A stretch of 64,000 bases of DNA from Turnera subulata (GCA_028386065.3 JAKUCV010005535.1:71943-135942), one strand, 5' to 3'. Shown: positions 48,275 through 59,412, counted from the stretch's first letter. Made by a program: numbers and translations. The notes: generated by a model not told the origin, from the sequence alone.

Positions 48275-51091
48275 TCATGACCCAACAATACTTGAGGTCA
48301 CCCTTTCCAGTTTCCCGTTGGACTCCGACTCATCATCGTGAGATTTCAGCCCCAAACTCAAATCCAAAGTGCTTTCATTTAGATCTTGTCGAACTACTTG
48401 ATTACCATCCTCGGACTGCAGCAATTTTTAGAGCCAATGTCAGATGGGAACTCACAGTAGCAACTCTAGTAAAATGAAAATCATCTAGTTTATCCCTTAT
48501 ACTATAGCCCTCCAATTTTACGGGGAGCAAAAAAGTGCTAAACTATAGTAGTAACTGTAGTTAACTATAAGCTATCTTCGAGTACTGGATGATGGAGCAG
48601 AAAAAGGAGGCTTTATGCGCAAAAAACTACCAGAATGGTCCAGTAACAGGACATGAAGAGGGAAGACATTTGATCAGGAAAAAAATATATATACATATGA
48701 TCAATGCAAGGGAAAATATGGTCATTTGCTCAAATATATACGCCCCATGTCCAATCTGCATGAACTTTCTAAAAATTTCAATCAATGATGGCATTTTGCT
48801 TTTAGGAACCTAAGGAATGCATTTCTTCTGATGCCAAGACAAAAAATAAAAAATAAAAAGTACCACAGAGACAAGAAACCAGTCACCTGATTTTCTTCCA
48901 TGGGTACGTCATTAATGTCAGGTTTTTCATCCAAAGCATCATTCTTGGGAATTTTATCCTCTGCTGTTGGGTCGCTGTCACTCACTCTAACATCATCATC
49001 AATCTTTTCAGTCTCTCTTTCTTTAGATTCTTTTTCCTGCTTCTCCAGTAAATCAACCTTCATCGCCAAACAACCAAAATATTCGACAATTAGTACCGCA
49101 TCATAGAAGACCAAAAACACAAAAGATTCTACAATACTCAGAGAGTCTAGTGCCATAACACATATTCGTCTCATATACCATTCACAGGAAGCAGTTATCT
49201 GCCACTAATTAGTTACAAGCATCCATGAAGAAATGTTAAGACAGCCATGACGATGCCATCCCCCAAATTATGGTAGATAATAGAGTGAATCAAGTTGGTT
49301 CAACTAACAACAGATATCAAAATCGCAACAGGATGATAAAGCTGTGAAATATCTAAACATCATTTGAATGTACAAAACAGGGTTCCAAATAATACAGATT
49401 TTATAGTTCGTACCTTAATAATAACTATCCATGACCAAAGAAACAATGAAAAATTGAAAATGCTTTATTTTCAGAGAGCAATCACTTTTTGGAAAAAATT
49501 TGGAACCATAATATAAAAGAATTGCCACCTTCAGAGTGGACTTATACATGACCTGCAAGAAAATGGAGTACCCAATAACTCACCTCACCCACACTCTAAA
49601 GAACTACCAGATAAGCTGTCGAAAAAATCTTTCAACTGCTGAGAAAAATACCCAAAAAATGGTCATACCAAAACTGAAATTCATTATGGATCCTATTTTG
49701 TGCGACATACTTGGCGATTTTTCCCTATACAGTATTTAGGCTGAGGATTTTCTTCTTGTATAATCTTTCGTTGTAACTGCAGAAGCAGAAATACCAACAG
49801 AGTCACTTCCACGGCTACATCACTGATAAACTTCCTAGCAATGTTGAAGCATACCAATTTTCAATTCCAAACAAGCAGGGTACAAAATGGAGGAGACAAG
49901 AGATCAATTTGTAGAATGGCTACTAGTTTGGCATTTAGCTCTTGTTGAGTGAGCCTTTTGAAATGAACTCGTCTTTCATAATGTGCTTCGGCATTAAACT
50001 GATCCCAATTCTTCATTACCAATTCCCTAACTATCCCAGCCGACCGCTGGACTAATCTCTCCCGTTGCTCGACGGGTCACCCTTGCAAGGTGGACCATTA
50101 CCAACAACACAATTCCCACACACCCACTCCCACCCAGACGACTCCAAACCTGGACCTTAGGGTTTAAGGGAAATTACCAATTCCCCGTCACAAGCCGGTG
50201 AATCGTGCAAAGCATTTAGACAGACATGCGCAAAAATAATAATAATTGTAGATGAAGGTCTTGCAGGTATTGAGCTTGTATGAGGTCTTTAATTGTAGAG
50301 GATGAAATTGATGGTCTTGCAGGTATTGAGTTTGTATGAGGTATTTAATTGTAGAGGATGAAATTGATGGTCTTGCAGGTATTGAGTTTGTATGAGGTCT
50401 TTAGCTAATGTCACGGTCAGCCATTATTTGGCAGGCAAAAAGTTCACACAGTGAAAGCCTAGGGAGAGAATTCAAAGAATAAAGAAAAAAAACAAACAAA
50501 CCCTAAACGCGGTAATCACAAGAATTAGAACCCAGATCTAAAATTCAGAAAATCCGACACAAGCACGCAGTTCAGTTACATAAGGTAAGCAACAATCGGA
50601 GCCCAAATAAACCTCAGAAGCAAGGAATCTCTCAAGTAAGTAAGAAAACATAACCAGAGGGAAAGAGAGAGAGAGAAGAATACCGGAACGTATTTGAATT
50701 TGCGCCTGGGGGGCTCCTGGGGAGGAACATCGTCCTTGACGGGAAGAGGGGATTTGTCGGCATTGCCATTGCTGCCATTACTACTATTATTATTATTGGA
50801 TAAAGGAGTCCACTTGTAGAGGAGGAGATGGGAGGCGGCGTTACTATTACCGTTAGCATTGCTAGTGGAAGCGCTAGTATGATTGTGGTGGTTATTGTTA
50901 TGGTTATGGTTGGTTTGATGGTGGTGGTGGTGATTGTTATTATTGCTGTTGTTATTGTTGTTGTTGTTGTTAGAAGAGGAGGGGTTAACGTGTACCCATC
51001 GCTTCTTCCACTTCCTCACGGGGCCATTGAACACCGTCGCCGGCCCGTATCGAGTGGAAGATCTCCCCAGTCGCGCCCCTACTCCTTCCAT
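48275..51091 (-). CDS. Asn/His-rich protein with EAR-like C-terminus (plant-specific, function unknown)
   Basis: Minus-strand exons 50684-51091, 48887-49057 and 48275-48415, all phase 0: 720 nt, 239 aa. The start MEGVGARLGRSSTRYGPATV is chosen over an upstream in-frame Met because it begins a conserved-looking block with GPVRKWKKRWVHV. Then a long Asn/His run (about residues 43-75), HLLLYKWTPLS, EPPRRKFKYVP, an acidic/basic linker (LLEKQEKESKERETEKIDDD) and a last exon with DLNESTLDLSLGLKSHDDE. LDLSLGL fits the LxLxL EAR repression motif that recruits TOPLESS-type corepressors, so a nuclear regulatory role is possible, but there is no recognisable DNA-binding domain. I recall similar uncharacterised plant proteins; no symbol is known to me. 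The exon 2 acceptor (gatgaag) lacks a strong pyrimidine tract. Confidence 0.8.
50245..50404 (+). repeat. Tandem repeat, 56-bp period, about 2.7 copies (intron 1 of the EAR-motif gene)
   Basis: Units begin ggtcttgcaggtattgag at 50257, 50313 and 50369, with only a few substitutions (agcttg/agtttg, gtcttt/gtattt). Confidence 0.92.
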
Positions 51092-51723
51092 TATTTGTTT
51101 GTCCAATCGCTTGCTCGATGGATCCTCCTTCCTTGTTTCGCGCTCCACACGGACCTCTCTCCTTCTACCTTTGTCTCTCTCTCTCCCTCCCCCTTTACCG
51201 AGTTGGACTTAGACCCAGTACGGTTGTACTATGTCTATCTGCGGCTTCGTATATTTATATTTATATTTTTTTTCTATGAAAATATTTATATTTATTTTTT
51301 TAGTGAAAAAATATTTATATTTATTATATAAGTGAGCTTTTTAACCCTTTTTTTTCTTCCTATTTATATATGATGTATGCCATGAAATTCAACTCGTTTT
51401 GTTTTCCTTTTCCCATTCGTTCTCTTATCGATTCACAAAAGAAGGGGCATTTGGCTGCTATAATTGACTATGGGAGGAGTGCCATTTACGGCTCGTAAAG
51501 GTAAATGCCGCCGGCCACAATCCACTAGTATGTAAAATATTTTATTAAGGATAACTTTCTTAAGAATTTTTGTTTTCCTTATCACAATGCATATCCGGTG
51601 CTTAATCAATTACGTTCAAAGTTTTTATCAACTTGTGTGTGGCAAATTCTATGGTGCTCATTAAGTACGAAGTGACATATCCACTTAGTACAGCATGATC
51701 GAGGGGAGTGTTTTGCTAATAAT

Positions 51724-51960
51724 GGTTGGCTTAGTTGGTTAAGGTTCCCTAAGCATTCTCATATTAGGTTGAGAGTTCGAATCCATCCACGGAACCCGTT
51801 AGTTTACCATCCTTATAACTAAAAAATATTAAACTTGAGATTATTTAGTATTTTGTTACTTGTTAGCTATATATATTCAAATCTTGAGGTTATTTAATAT
51901 TATGTTACTTGTTACATATATATATATATATTCACAATTTCTTTTTATTACCTTGGATTT
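51724..51960 (+). mobile_element. tRNA-derived SINE, different family
   Basis: Starts with a good A box (ggttggcttagttggttaagg, 51724) and a B box (gagttcgaatccat, about 51773), spaced as in a tRNA gene. The 3' part includes a diverged direct duplication: cttgagattatttagtattttgttacttgtta-like sequence repeated as cttgaggttatttaatattatgttacttgtta-like near 51885. The 3' limit is unclear. It differs from the SINE that follows. Confidence 0.6.
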
Positions 51961-52008
51961 GGATCATTATATTCTCCCCATCTTATAAAATTAGGTATTA
52001 AATTGTCA

Positions 52009-52026
52009 CGTCCCAAGTAATGTGAT
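52009..52026 (+). repeat. SINE target-site duplication, left
   Basis: Cgtcccaagtaatgtgat, matching 52296-52313 at 17 of 18 positions. Confidence 0.85.
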
Positions 52027-52295
52027 TTTTCTTTCTAAAAAAAGAAAGGCATCAATGGTGTCATCATTATCCCGGTCAATATCGGTTACATCCTGGCACC
52101 CATCTGGACACCAGCGGACGCTCTTGCCTGCTACGCGTCACAGTGTCGGGGACTCACCGGGCTCAACAGCTACTATCCCACCGTGTGGAAGGCCATATTC
52201 GGCCACATCACACTATGGGGCTTGACTGGAAGCGTCAGGACTCGAACTGAATCCAAAAGATGGCAGGCTAAAGGCTTTACCACTATGCCACCACC
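52027..52295 (-). mobile_element. Full-length tRNA-derived SINE, copy 2
   Basis: On the minus strand it starts at 52295 with ggtggtggcatagtggtaaa (A box), then a B box (cagttcgagtcctgacg) and a body matching 1331-1604. It ends in a short T- and A-rich tail (ctttctttttttagaaag). It is flanked by an 18-bp duplication with one mismatch, typical of LINE-driven retroposition. Confidence 0.88.
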
Positions 52296-52313
52296 CGTCC
52301 CAAATAATGTGAT
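52296..52313 (+). repeat. SINE target-site duplication, right
   Basis: Cgtcccaaataatgtgat; see 52009-52026. Confidence 0.85.
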
Positions 52314-52422
52314 AATAAGAAGAACGTACAAAGTAACCCAAAGTTGAAGTTTGCGAGTGATGCGAGGGAATTCTTGTTGCTTCTCTTGAACGGGTGCTCG
52401 TCGAGCTAGTCCTTGTGATTTT

Positions 52423-52790
52423 TTTCTGAATTACAGTGAAGACGAGCAAAGCTCTTACAGATTAAGGAACAAGGGGATACTCTTCCAAATCCAAGTCCAA
52501 TAAGACTAGACTAAGACAAACCGGAGGCACTTGATCAAGGAAACTCGGCAACTGGAATGCTGGCTTCACGAGCCAATCTGCACAAACATTAACATCCCGA
52601 CTGACATGCACAATATGGACCTCGCCAGAACGAGCCAACAAAGCTCTGGAACAAGACGGGATTCAGGGTGAGACGAAGCAGGAGCCTGTCGCAACAATTG
52701 AACTACCTCCAATGAATCCAATCCCACCAAAATCTTTGAAAAGCCCTTGTCAGTAGCAAACTGCAGACCAGTGAACACAACCCATACAAC
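52423..52790 (-). pseudogene. LINE 3' remnant (RNase H end)
   Basis: The minus strand encodes FTGLQFATDKGFSKILVGLD, then SLEVVQLLRQ, the A-A-G-F/I-V-D-S-V layout of the RNase H domain in plant LINEs. A frame change follows, then NVCADWLVKP (the usual N-x-x-ADWLA ending), and a short A-run at about 52423. It is broken by frameshifts and lacks everything upstream. Confidence 0.65.
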
Positions 52791-52799
52791 TCATCTTTA

Positions 52800-53389
52800 G
52801 CCGCCGAACAAAGGCCAATATATGAACAGCAAACCCCACCAACTAACCACCATCGCTGCCACGAATCATACCACTAGCTGTAGCTTCACCCCCGGAACCA
52901 GACACAGCTCCACAAAACAGGAGAATGGAATAGTTCTCTTATCAGGAAGACATTTGAGCCCAGTTAACGCACTGTTTCAGTTAGTAGTAGTATTAGCTAA
53001 TGCATGCATGGTAATTCACTTTGGCACGGCGTATATGAAATTGGTCTGGGAACAAATCGCGTGACTAGTTACTGGAGCAAGTCCAAATATTATCTAGTCA
53101 AGGCTGTTACTTGTTGGGTTTTGTATTCCCATCAAAGGTCATTGGTATTTGCCCTATATGTAAAGCAGGAATGTGCTCTGCATCAAAAGGAGGAACAGCC
53201 ATCGAGATGTGGCGAGATTTCATTAGGTAGAACCCAATTTAATGAATTACATTAATGAATTACACGTAGGCACACTAGAGGTAAATAAATTGCCAGAAAC
53301 AAAGACTGGGACCTTTTTACAAAACTTTTACAACTGCAGAGATTTTATTGGGTAATAACTAATACTAGCATGGAGACGACGACATCACA
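52800..53389. other. Intergenic, no gene recognised
   Basis: No supported ORF. The right part is the 3' region of the DUF506 gene. Confidence 0.4.
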
Positions 53390-54502
53390 TCACATGTCTA
53401 TGGCGCCACTGACATGGAATGCTGCGGTCAAATAACCCACTCTTGAACCACCCACCTTGCTGATCATATGATCCTCTCTGCAATATTTGTAGGGCCTTAA
53501 TGGGAGAGCTTGGAAGCCAATAGCAACTTTTGAAGTTTGAGCAGCAGCAGAATTGTAAGATTTGGTTGGTATGTGTTGGGTAGTCCTCTTGTAGTCACCA
53601 AACCACTTGACCTGCATGTACCCATTTCTCCTCCATGGGGGAACGTGCATGCCAATGCTTTTCATGGATTCTCGTATGCCACTGCACATTAGTCTCGCTA
53701 TCTCCTTCAGCTTCTCAGGCTTGCCTATGAACACCCGAGGAAAAACTTGAAGCAATTCTGTGTACCTTTTGGTGGGACGAGCAATCTCGAATTCCGCTGC
53801 TAGAGATACTTCAACTATGTACCGATTCCCATCAACATTCACATCTACGTACTCGTATTGTCCACTTTGGTACCGCCCAAATTTCTGCCACCGAGATTTG
53901 CAAAGACCTATAGTAGTTGAATTCATTATAACATATATAATTAATAAGTAATGTTCATTGTATACTACTAGACAAAGAAGGGAATATAAGTATATGGGAG
54001 AAGTGTACCCACCAGCATCGAAGCCCCGGTCACGTAAACCAGACATCAATGTGCGTTTATTAATAATTAAGGCATGTGATTTTGAGGGGGAGGAGGAGGA
54101 GGTTGCTTGCTCAGCTGCAATGATCTGATCACAAGCACGTTGTATGTTGTTCACTTCCTCTTGAAGATCTTCTTTGCTGTCAAACAAATTCTCCAACATA
54201 TCAATGCTCACGGAACTTCGGGAATGATGATGATGATCATCATCATCATAATATTGATCATCTTCCTTATCCTTAATTTGTTGCTGCAGCTCTCCTCCTC
54301 CCCCTAATAATAATTGGTTTTGGTACTCTCTTTCCATGAAGGAATTCACAAGATCAGAAAGATCATCTTCGGAGTTGTTGTCCACGGAGCCATAATGGTC
54401 GCTCCCGCTGCTGCTCTCGCACACCCTCGCCCTTGCCGCTTCCTTTAATATTGCTGCAGCCACCCTTTTGAAACGTACCTGACCACCTGTGTTTGCCATC
54501 AT
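53390..54502 (-). CDS. DUF506 (PDDEXK-like) family protein
   Basis: Minus-strand exons 54013-54502 and 53390-53907 (105-bp intron), 335 aa. N-terminus MMANTGGQVRFKRVAAAI and RVCESSGSDH-like sequence, then DLSDLVNSFMER; a low-complexity Asp/His block; then the family core NKRTLMSGLRDRGFDAGLCK, SRW, YEYVDVNVDGNRYIVEVSLA, FEIARPTKRYTELLQVFP, CSGIRESMKSIGMHVPPWRR, MQVKWFGDYKRT. The layout (DAG-CKSRW, then YIDV-----RYIVD, then FEIARPT) is characteristic of DUF506, a plant family related to the PDDEXK nuclease fold; a few members are tied to root-hair growth and nutrient responses. The reading frame stays open far upstream, but a TATA box at 54568-54577 places the start at 54502. Confidence 0.9.
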   Translation of the reverse strand: MMANTGGQVRFKRVAAAILKEAARARVCESSSGSDHYGSVDNNSEDDLSDLVNSFMEREYQNQLLLGGGGELQQQIKDKEDDQYYDDDDHHHHSRSSVSIDMLENLFDSKEDLQEEVNNIQRACDQIIAAEQATSSSSPSKSHALIINKRTLMSGLRDRGFDAGGYTSPIYLYSLLCLVVYNEHYLLIIYVIMNSTTIGLCKSRWQKFGRYQSGQYEYVDVNVDGNRYIVEVSLAAEFEIARPTKRYTELLQVFPRVFIGKPEKLKEIARLMCSGIRESMKSIGMHVPPWRRNGYMQVKWFGDYKRTTQHIPTKSYNSAAAQTSKVAIGFQALPLRPYKYCREDHMISKVGGSRVGYLTAAFHVSGAIDM

Positions 54503-54567
54503 CTCCTGTAAGGTAGTACTAGTAATACTTCTTCCTTGAAATTGGAATAAGAGAGGAACTGATTTAA

Positions 54568-54577
54568 ATATATATAT
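54568..54577 (-). promoter_or_regulatory. TATA box of the DUF506 gene
   Basis: Tatatatatttaaat-type sequence on the minus strand, about 65-75 bases upstream of the chosen ATG. A pyrimidine/purine simple repeat (gagagggagagagagag) lies further upstream at 54592-54613. Confidence 0.6.
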
Positions 54578-54659
54578 TGGGTCACACAGAGATGGAGAGA
54601 GAGGGAGAGAGAGCGACAGTATGTGGAGATAATGGTGACACTTCCCCACCAAGATCACA

Positions 54660-55253
54660 AACAGACAAGGCTAGTTAATTAAGATCAGAAGATGACAACA
54701 AAATGGCGAAACTATGAAGCGATCCGTATATGCTGTGACTACAACATGTCTCTATATATATATGTTCAGTTTTTAAAAAAAGAGAAAATAAAAAAGACTA
54801 GGTTCATTCATAAGTAATAGTGAGAGAGTGTTATGTATGTAGACTCTATTTGGGCAACCTTTGATGCATCTCCTCACAAGAAACATCCAGGTTCATTCAG
54901 GTTGAATATTTATTACATGCTCCTCCTGGGCCTGGGAGGGAGCTCAACAATTATCCTCGTCATCAAATGCCATAATTAGTACTTTGTCAAACCTTCATCA
55001 CAATCGTACATAACCCCTTTGTGCATTTAGCATTAGGACCCAATCCCGGCCCAATCCTTTTTTTTTCTTTTATTATGTTTGCTTTCCTCTCTTTGTTTAT
55101 CTTTTGGGTAGGAAAAGTCTATAGGAACATAAAGCCGGTCATTATAAATCACAATATTACCGTGCCGCCTCCATTGGTTGTCAACTTTTGGCAACCAGAT
55201 TTTCTAATCCAATTCTCAAAATCACCACCATGTCCTATCCTAACAGCCTAACA
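54660..55253. other. Upstream region of the DUF506 gene, no further gene
   Basis: No supported ORF. Confidence 0.4.
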
Positions 55254-55575
55254 CCATAGTTATAGAACGGGACAGGACCGGTCAGTTCAAATGGTTGGGT
55301 CATGACTCGGAGCCAATGGGTTTTAACATAGTTGGACCGGCTAGTTTCTTAAACTGAAAAACTTAATGAACTGGGTGTGTCATTTTATCATTAAAAAAAA
55401 ATGAAATTTTTCTTTTTTTTCCAATTTTTACATGATAATTGTATTGTTAATTATCATTTAGTAAATAATAATTATTTTGGTTTGATTGCATTGAACCTAA
55501 AGTTTGAACCTGGTTCGACCAATGAATCATGACCGATAGTCTTTACTACGTCTACATCTAGTCCGATTACTATGG
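55254..55575. mobile_element. MITE (about 322 bp) with ccatagttat termini
   Basis: The left end ccatagttatagaacgggac and right end gtccgattactatgg are imperfect inverted copies. The interior contains ACCGGTCAG, GGACCGGCTAG and TTGAACCTGGTTCGACC blocks like those in the 4208-4753 element, suggesting distant kinship. No ORF and no clear target duplication. Confidence 0.6.
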
Positions 55576-55704
55576 TCCTAACCATGCGATAACCATCATC
55601 CATCTACCTCATCATATAGACAACCATAATAGGAATGAAATGGAGCAATTTTGACTTTGTTTTGATATAGAGAAACTAATGAGAATAAGTTTCAACATAT
55701 ATAA

Positions 55705-56308
55705 ATTAGGAATTGCAATGGGTAAATTAGCAAGGACCTGCCGGGAATCCCTGTATGGGGGACGAGGAAAAAGTAATTTTCTCCCTCCGGGATGGGGATG
55801 GGGACATTTTGGTCCCATGGAGAATTTGGTAACGGGACGGGGAATGCTCCCCCAACCCACGGGGACCCCAATCTGTGAAAAATACAAAATTATCATTTAA
55901 GTATATATTAGTTACTATATATCTCAAATGTTAAAATAGATTTTTTAATTATTTTGTCCCATCACATATTAAAAATTATTTTTGAGATGCAATTGTTATG
56001 TTGGCATAGTGGCAAAAGGCAACTTTTAATGCACTTGTATTATAAGCCAAAATTTAAACTTGTTTATTAATTGGCTTTAATTTATTTTTTAAATATAGAT
56101 GTTAAATTATTTTTTTACATAAGAAATCGTATAATGGAGTCTCCATGGGGATCCGATTCTCCGTAGGAAATAGAGACGGGGCAATTATCTCCCGAAGCGG
56201 GAAACAAGGACGGGGCGGGGGAAAAAGGATGGGCGGGGGACGATTTTAGAAACGGGTGGGATGGGGAACCTTCCCTTTAGGGGACCCCAACCCATTGCCA
56301 TCCCTAAT
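55705..56308. mobile_element. Nonautonomous TIR element (about 600 bp), G-rich flanks
   Basis: Ends attaggaattgcaatgggta and acccattgccatccctaat are inverted copies. Both flanking arms are rich in (g)gggatggggacgggg-type sequence in complementary orientation (about 55740-55860 versus 56140-56290), so the element could fold into a long hairpin around an AT-rich centre. No ORF. Confidence 0.6.
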
Positions 56309-57371
56309 ACAAATACATATGAAAAGTATTGACAGAGAGAAACCTGAGACATACTCGAGTCATTGTTTTGGTATGTGGTAGTTTGCTTTAATCTTGGCAT
56401 CCTAAACATTTATTTGTCTTGTAACGACCCGGGTAAAATTTTCGTGATTTTTACCAAACTGTTTTGACTTCTACGGTGGTTAATAAAATTTTTATCGCGG
56501 TCAATCAAGAATTTTATCAATCGAGTCAATTTACATTATTTTTACTATTATTTTTGTTGCTCTAAATTTTTTTATTATTGTTGTTACCATTATTCTTATT
56601 ATTTTCCAATCGACATTAATAGTATTATTATTATTATTATTATTACCGTTGTTAACATTATTTTCCTAATCAACAAAAAAAATAAAACACTTACAAATAT
56701 TTGGCCAGATATGTAAGTTACACATATATTACTAATTATAATTTAAAAAGAAATTTAAACGTCGTAATTCGATGAATCCTGAAACGCCCCGACCCGTATT
56801 TACCGTACACAGTAAACACGTGCCGGAACTGTGACGACCCAACCAAAACAAGCCCAGCATACAGTGTATACAACAGAAACTCGGGCTCAACAGCCCAAAA
56901 TAAAAACATCAATAACAACTTAACCGGCCCAATGGCCCAACAATAGCAATATAATGCACAGTGGAAGACTTTAAAACTCACAAAGACACTGTATGCTACA
57001 CTGATGCAAACTATGGATCCGAGCCCTGTCCAAGGGATAACGCCGCAGCCTGTCTGGAATGCACCAAACCTGTACCATAAATAACTCATCCTACGGGATG
57101 AAAGCCCGCAGGTGAGGTGTGAGTCCGAAGTGCTCACCGACGAAGGAAAGACAATCAATATGCACACTATAACTACTCAAGTAAAAAACACAGGCTAAAC
57201 AGCCAAACATACCAAAACCAAGACTCGACCCAAACCCGGTCCAAGACCAAAAAAACTCAAATAAAAATCCAATTCTCCAATTTTATCTTTCCGGGCCCCG
57301 CCACGGATAAGCTAGGGGTTAGACCTGGTTATCAACATATTCCGGGTGCCAGAACAAATCCAGAGAACCCA

Positions 57372-57788
57372 GGGATCGACATCCCAAAAATACGAACCCA
57401 GGGATAGACATCCCAAAAATAATCACGGGATAGACATCCCAAGCATAGACATGATTATCACAAGTAACCCAGGTCAAGGCCACCACGAAACAGTCTCAAA
57501 CCATCGAGTCGTACCACTACTTACCACGTGACAATTATATTATCATCATCAAAATCAAATCGTAGGGATCGACATCCCTAACCAAAATACCGGGATAGAC
57601 ATCCCTATCCAAAAATCAAGGATCGACATCCTTATCACAATTTATTATTTAATCCATTATACTTATTACCAAAAGACACGAAAATAAATATCCAAAACCC
57701 GACGCACGGGGATAAACATCCCAAAAACCAAATCAAAATACTGGGATAAACATCCCGAAAACAATCAAGACATTGGGATAAACATCCC
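57372..57788 (-). repeat. Array of nine short hairpins, family GGGAT-NNNN-ATCCC
   Basis: Perfect 14-bp palindromic units at 57372, 57401, 57427, 57565, 57592, 57709, 57743 and 57775 (gggat, then cgac/agac/aaac, then atccc). A ninth at about 57618 has a shifted stem that stays paired (aaggat-cgac-atcctt). Units are irregularly spaced and embedded in unrelated A-rich sequence. Confidence 0.9.
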
Positions 57789-57886
57789 GAATCAAACCAC
57801 AGCAAACGCAATATTCAACAATGCAATAATCAGCAAACACAACAACCGAGTAATATAGGCACGTATTGAAGGAAATTCATCCTCAC

Positions 57887-57963
57887 CTTGGCCGATTACT
57901 CAACTCCAGAAACAATGACCGGTACCAAAGCCGGCTCCTCGGGAAACTGCCCGATATCCGAAC
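57887..57963 (-). other. 77-bp exon-like conserved block (copy A)
   Basis: On minus: tgtatag / GTTCGGATATCGGGC ... CGGCCAAG / gtgagg. Acceptor-like and donor-like signals flank a block much better conserved with copy B (63458-63534, same length) than the surrounding sequence. Confidence 0.7.
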
Positions 57964-58734
57964 CTATACAACAAAACAATATATACACATAAATGCACAT
58001 AATCGGTATGCTATGATGCCAAAACTGTGAAATAAACCCATCCCGGTTCATATCCTTTATTGTCATCTTTTACCGAAAATATATCGTATGTATATAAGGT
58101 TACAAAAAATATATTTCCAAAACTATTAAATCAAAACATTTTCTTAAAATAATATACTTTTTCCAAAATAATGATTACCATAATTTTTCTGGAAATTATA
58201 ACATATGTATATATTTTCCATAATATTTCCATAAAAATATATTACTTGCCATTAATAATTACCAAATATTATTACATAAGAAAACCATGTTTCCAGAAAA
58301 TAATTATATAAAATTTATTTTCTGAAAATAAATACGAATTATAAATATACATATATATATTTTCTAAAGACAAAATACATTTCCAAACCATTACATATTA
58401 ACATAATAATTTATTTTTTTGGAAATATTATTTGTGTATACTATATATATATTTCCAGAAATATTTCTATAATTTATAGAAAAATAATAACATTTCAGAA
58501 AATATAATCTTAATATATTCCTAGATAAACATAATATTAATTTTCTAAAACTACATTTAATTATCTTAATTTTCAAGAATCAAAGTATACATATTTTCTA
58601 AACCCCAAACCCAGAACATTAAATATAATTTTCCAAAATAATATTTATCCTTTTTTTCTAGAAATTAATTAGCTGAAATTAGATATATATATATATATTA
58701 TTATTATTATTATTTAAAGAGACAAAGATCCGGA

Positions 58735-59110
58735 TTGCAACCCAGGGAGGGCGCGACCCGGCCACGACCCGCCCTGAAGAATCGGGTTGCTCACCTTGAC
58801 GACGACGGCGGCGCGACTGACGGGAAGGGAAGGAGGCCGCGAGGAAGGCGAGCTCGAGGCGACTCCAAGGGCGGTGTAAAGGCGGCGCGGCGACGGCAGG
58901 AGCGGTTGCAGGCGCGGAGGAAGAAGGATCCGCGGGTTTCGCCGCGGGTCAACGGCGCGTCACGGCGGCTCCGGCGATGGAAGACGACGGGGGCGACGGG
59001 GTTCAGGTCGCGACGGCGTGGAGAAGGCGAGGCTGGCGGCGGTGCGTCGAGACTCGGCGGGGAACTCCATTTGGTGAACAGTGACCCGAGGGGATCCGGG
59101 GTGGCGGCAC
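58735..59110 (-). other. GC-rich leader-like island in copy A
   Basis: About 375 bp of sharply higher GC than anything else in the window, bordered by AT-rich DNA on one side and a pyrimidine tract on the other. A long plus-strand ORF exists here, but its Arg/Gly-rich product looks like a by-product of GC richness. On minus the island would be the first exon downstream of the TATA box, ending in a good donor (gtcgtcaag/gtgagc). Confidence 0.5.
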
Positions 59111-59404
59111 TGTTACCGGGTTTCTTTCTTTTTTTCTTTTCTGTATTTTCCTTTCCATTTCTCCTATTTTCTTATTTTCTTTTCTTTTCTTTTTCTTGAT
59201 TTTCTTCCTTTTTTTTCCTGTTTCTATATTTTTTTCCTTTTTTTCTTTTTTTTTCCCCTCCGTTTTTCCGATTCCTATTTTTTTTCTTTTTTTTGCCTTT
59301 CTTTTTTTTTCTTTTTCCTTCTTTTTTTTTCTCTCTTTTTTTTTCTTTTTCTCTCTTTTTCTTTTTCTTCTCCTCTTCTCTCTTCCTCTCCTTCTGCTTT
59401 CTTC

Positions 59405-59412
59405 TTTTTATA
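59405..59412 (-). promoter_or_regulatory. TATA box of copy A
   Basis: Cctataaaaagaag on the minus strand, about 310 bases inside the 59719 end, the usual place for an LTR promoter. It is followed by a 300-base purine-rich tract. Confidence 0.5.

Noticed and set aside
49740..49790. Possible extra exon (LQRKIIQEENPQPK) in the EAR-motif gene after a ctgcag acceptor
   Set aside because: No good donor follows, and joining exon 1 directly to 49057 gives an in-phase protein. It could be a rare alternative exon.
50828..51331. 167-codon plus-strand ORF rich in Val/Ile opposite the EAR-motif gene
   Set aside because: It is the complement of the Asn/His-coding tract; the minus-strand gene has splice support and a plausible conserved start.
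54503..54658. N-terminal extension of the DUF506 ORF to an upstream Met
   Set aside because: The extension runs through a TATA box and a simple repeat and has no family similarity; the start at 54502 matches the family.
58735..59199. 154-codon plus-strand ORF (Arg/Gly-rich) in the GC-rich island
   Set aside because: Stop codons are rare in any GC-rich stretch, the product is low-complexity, and the promoter and splice signals of the element are on the other strand.
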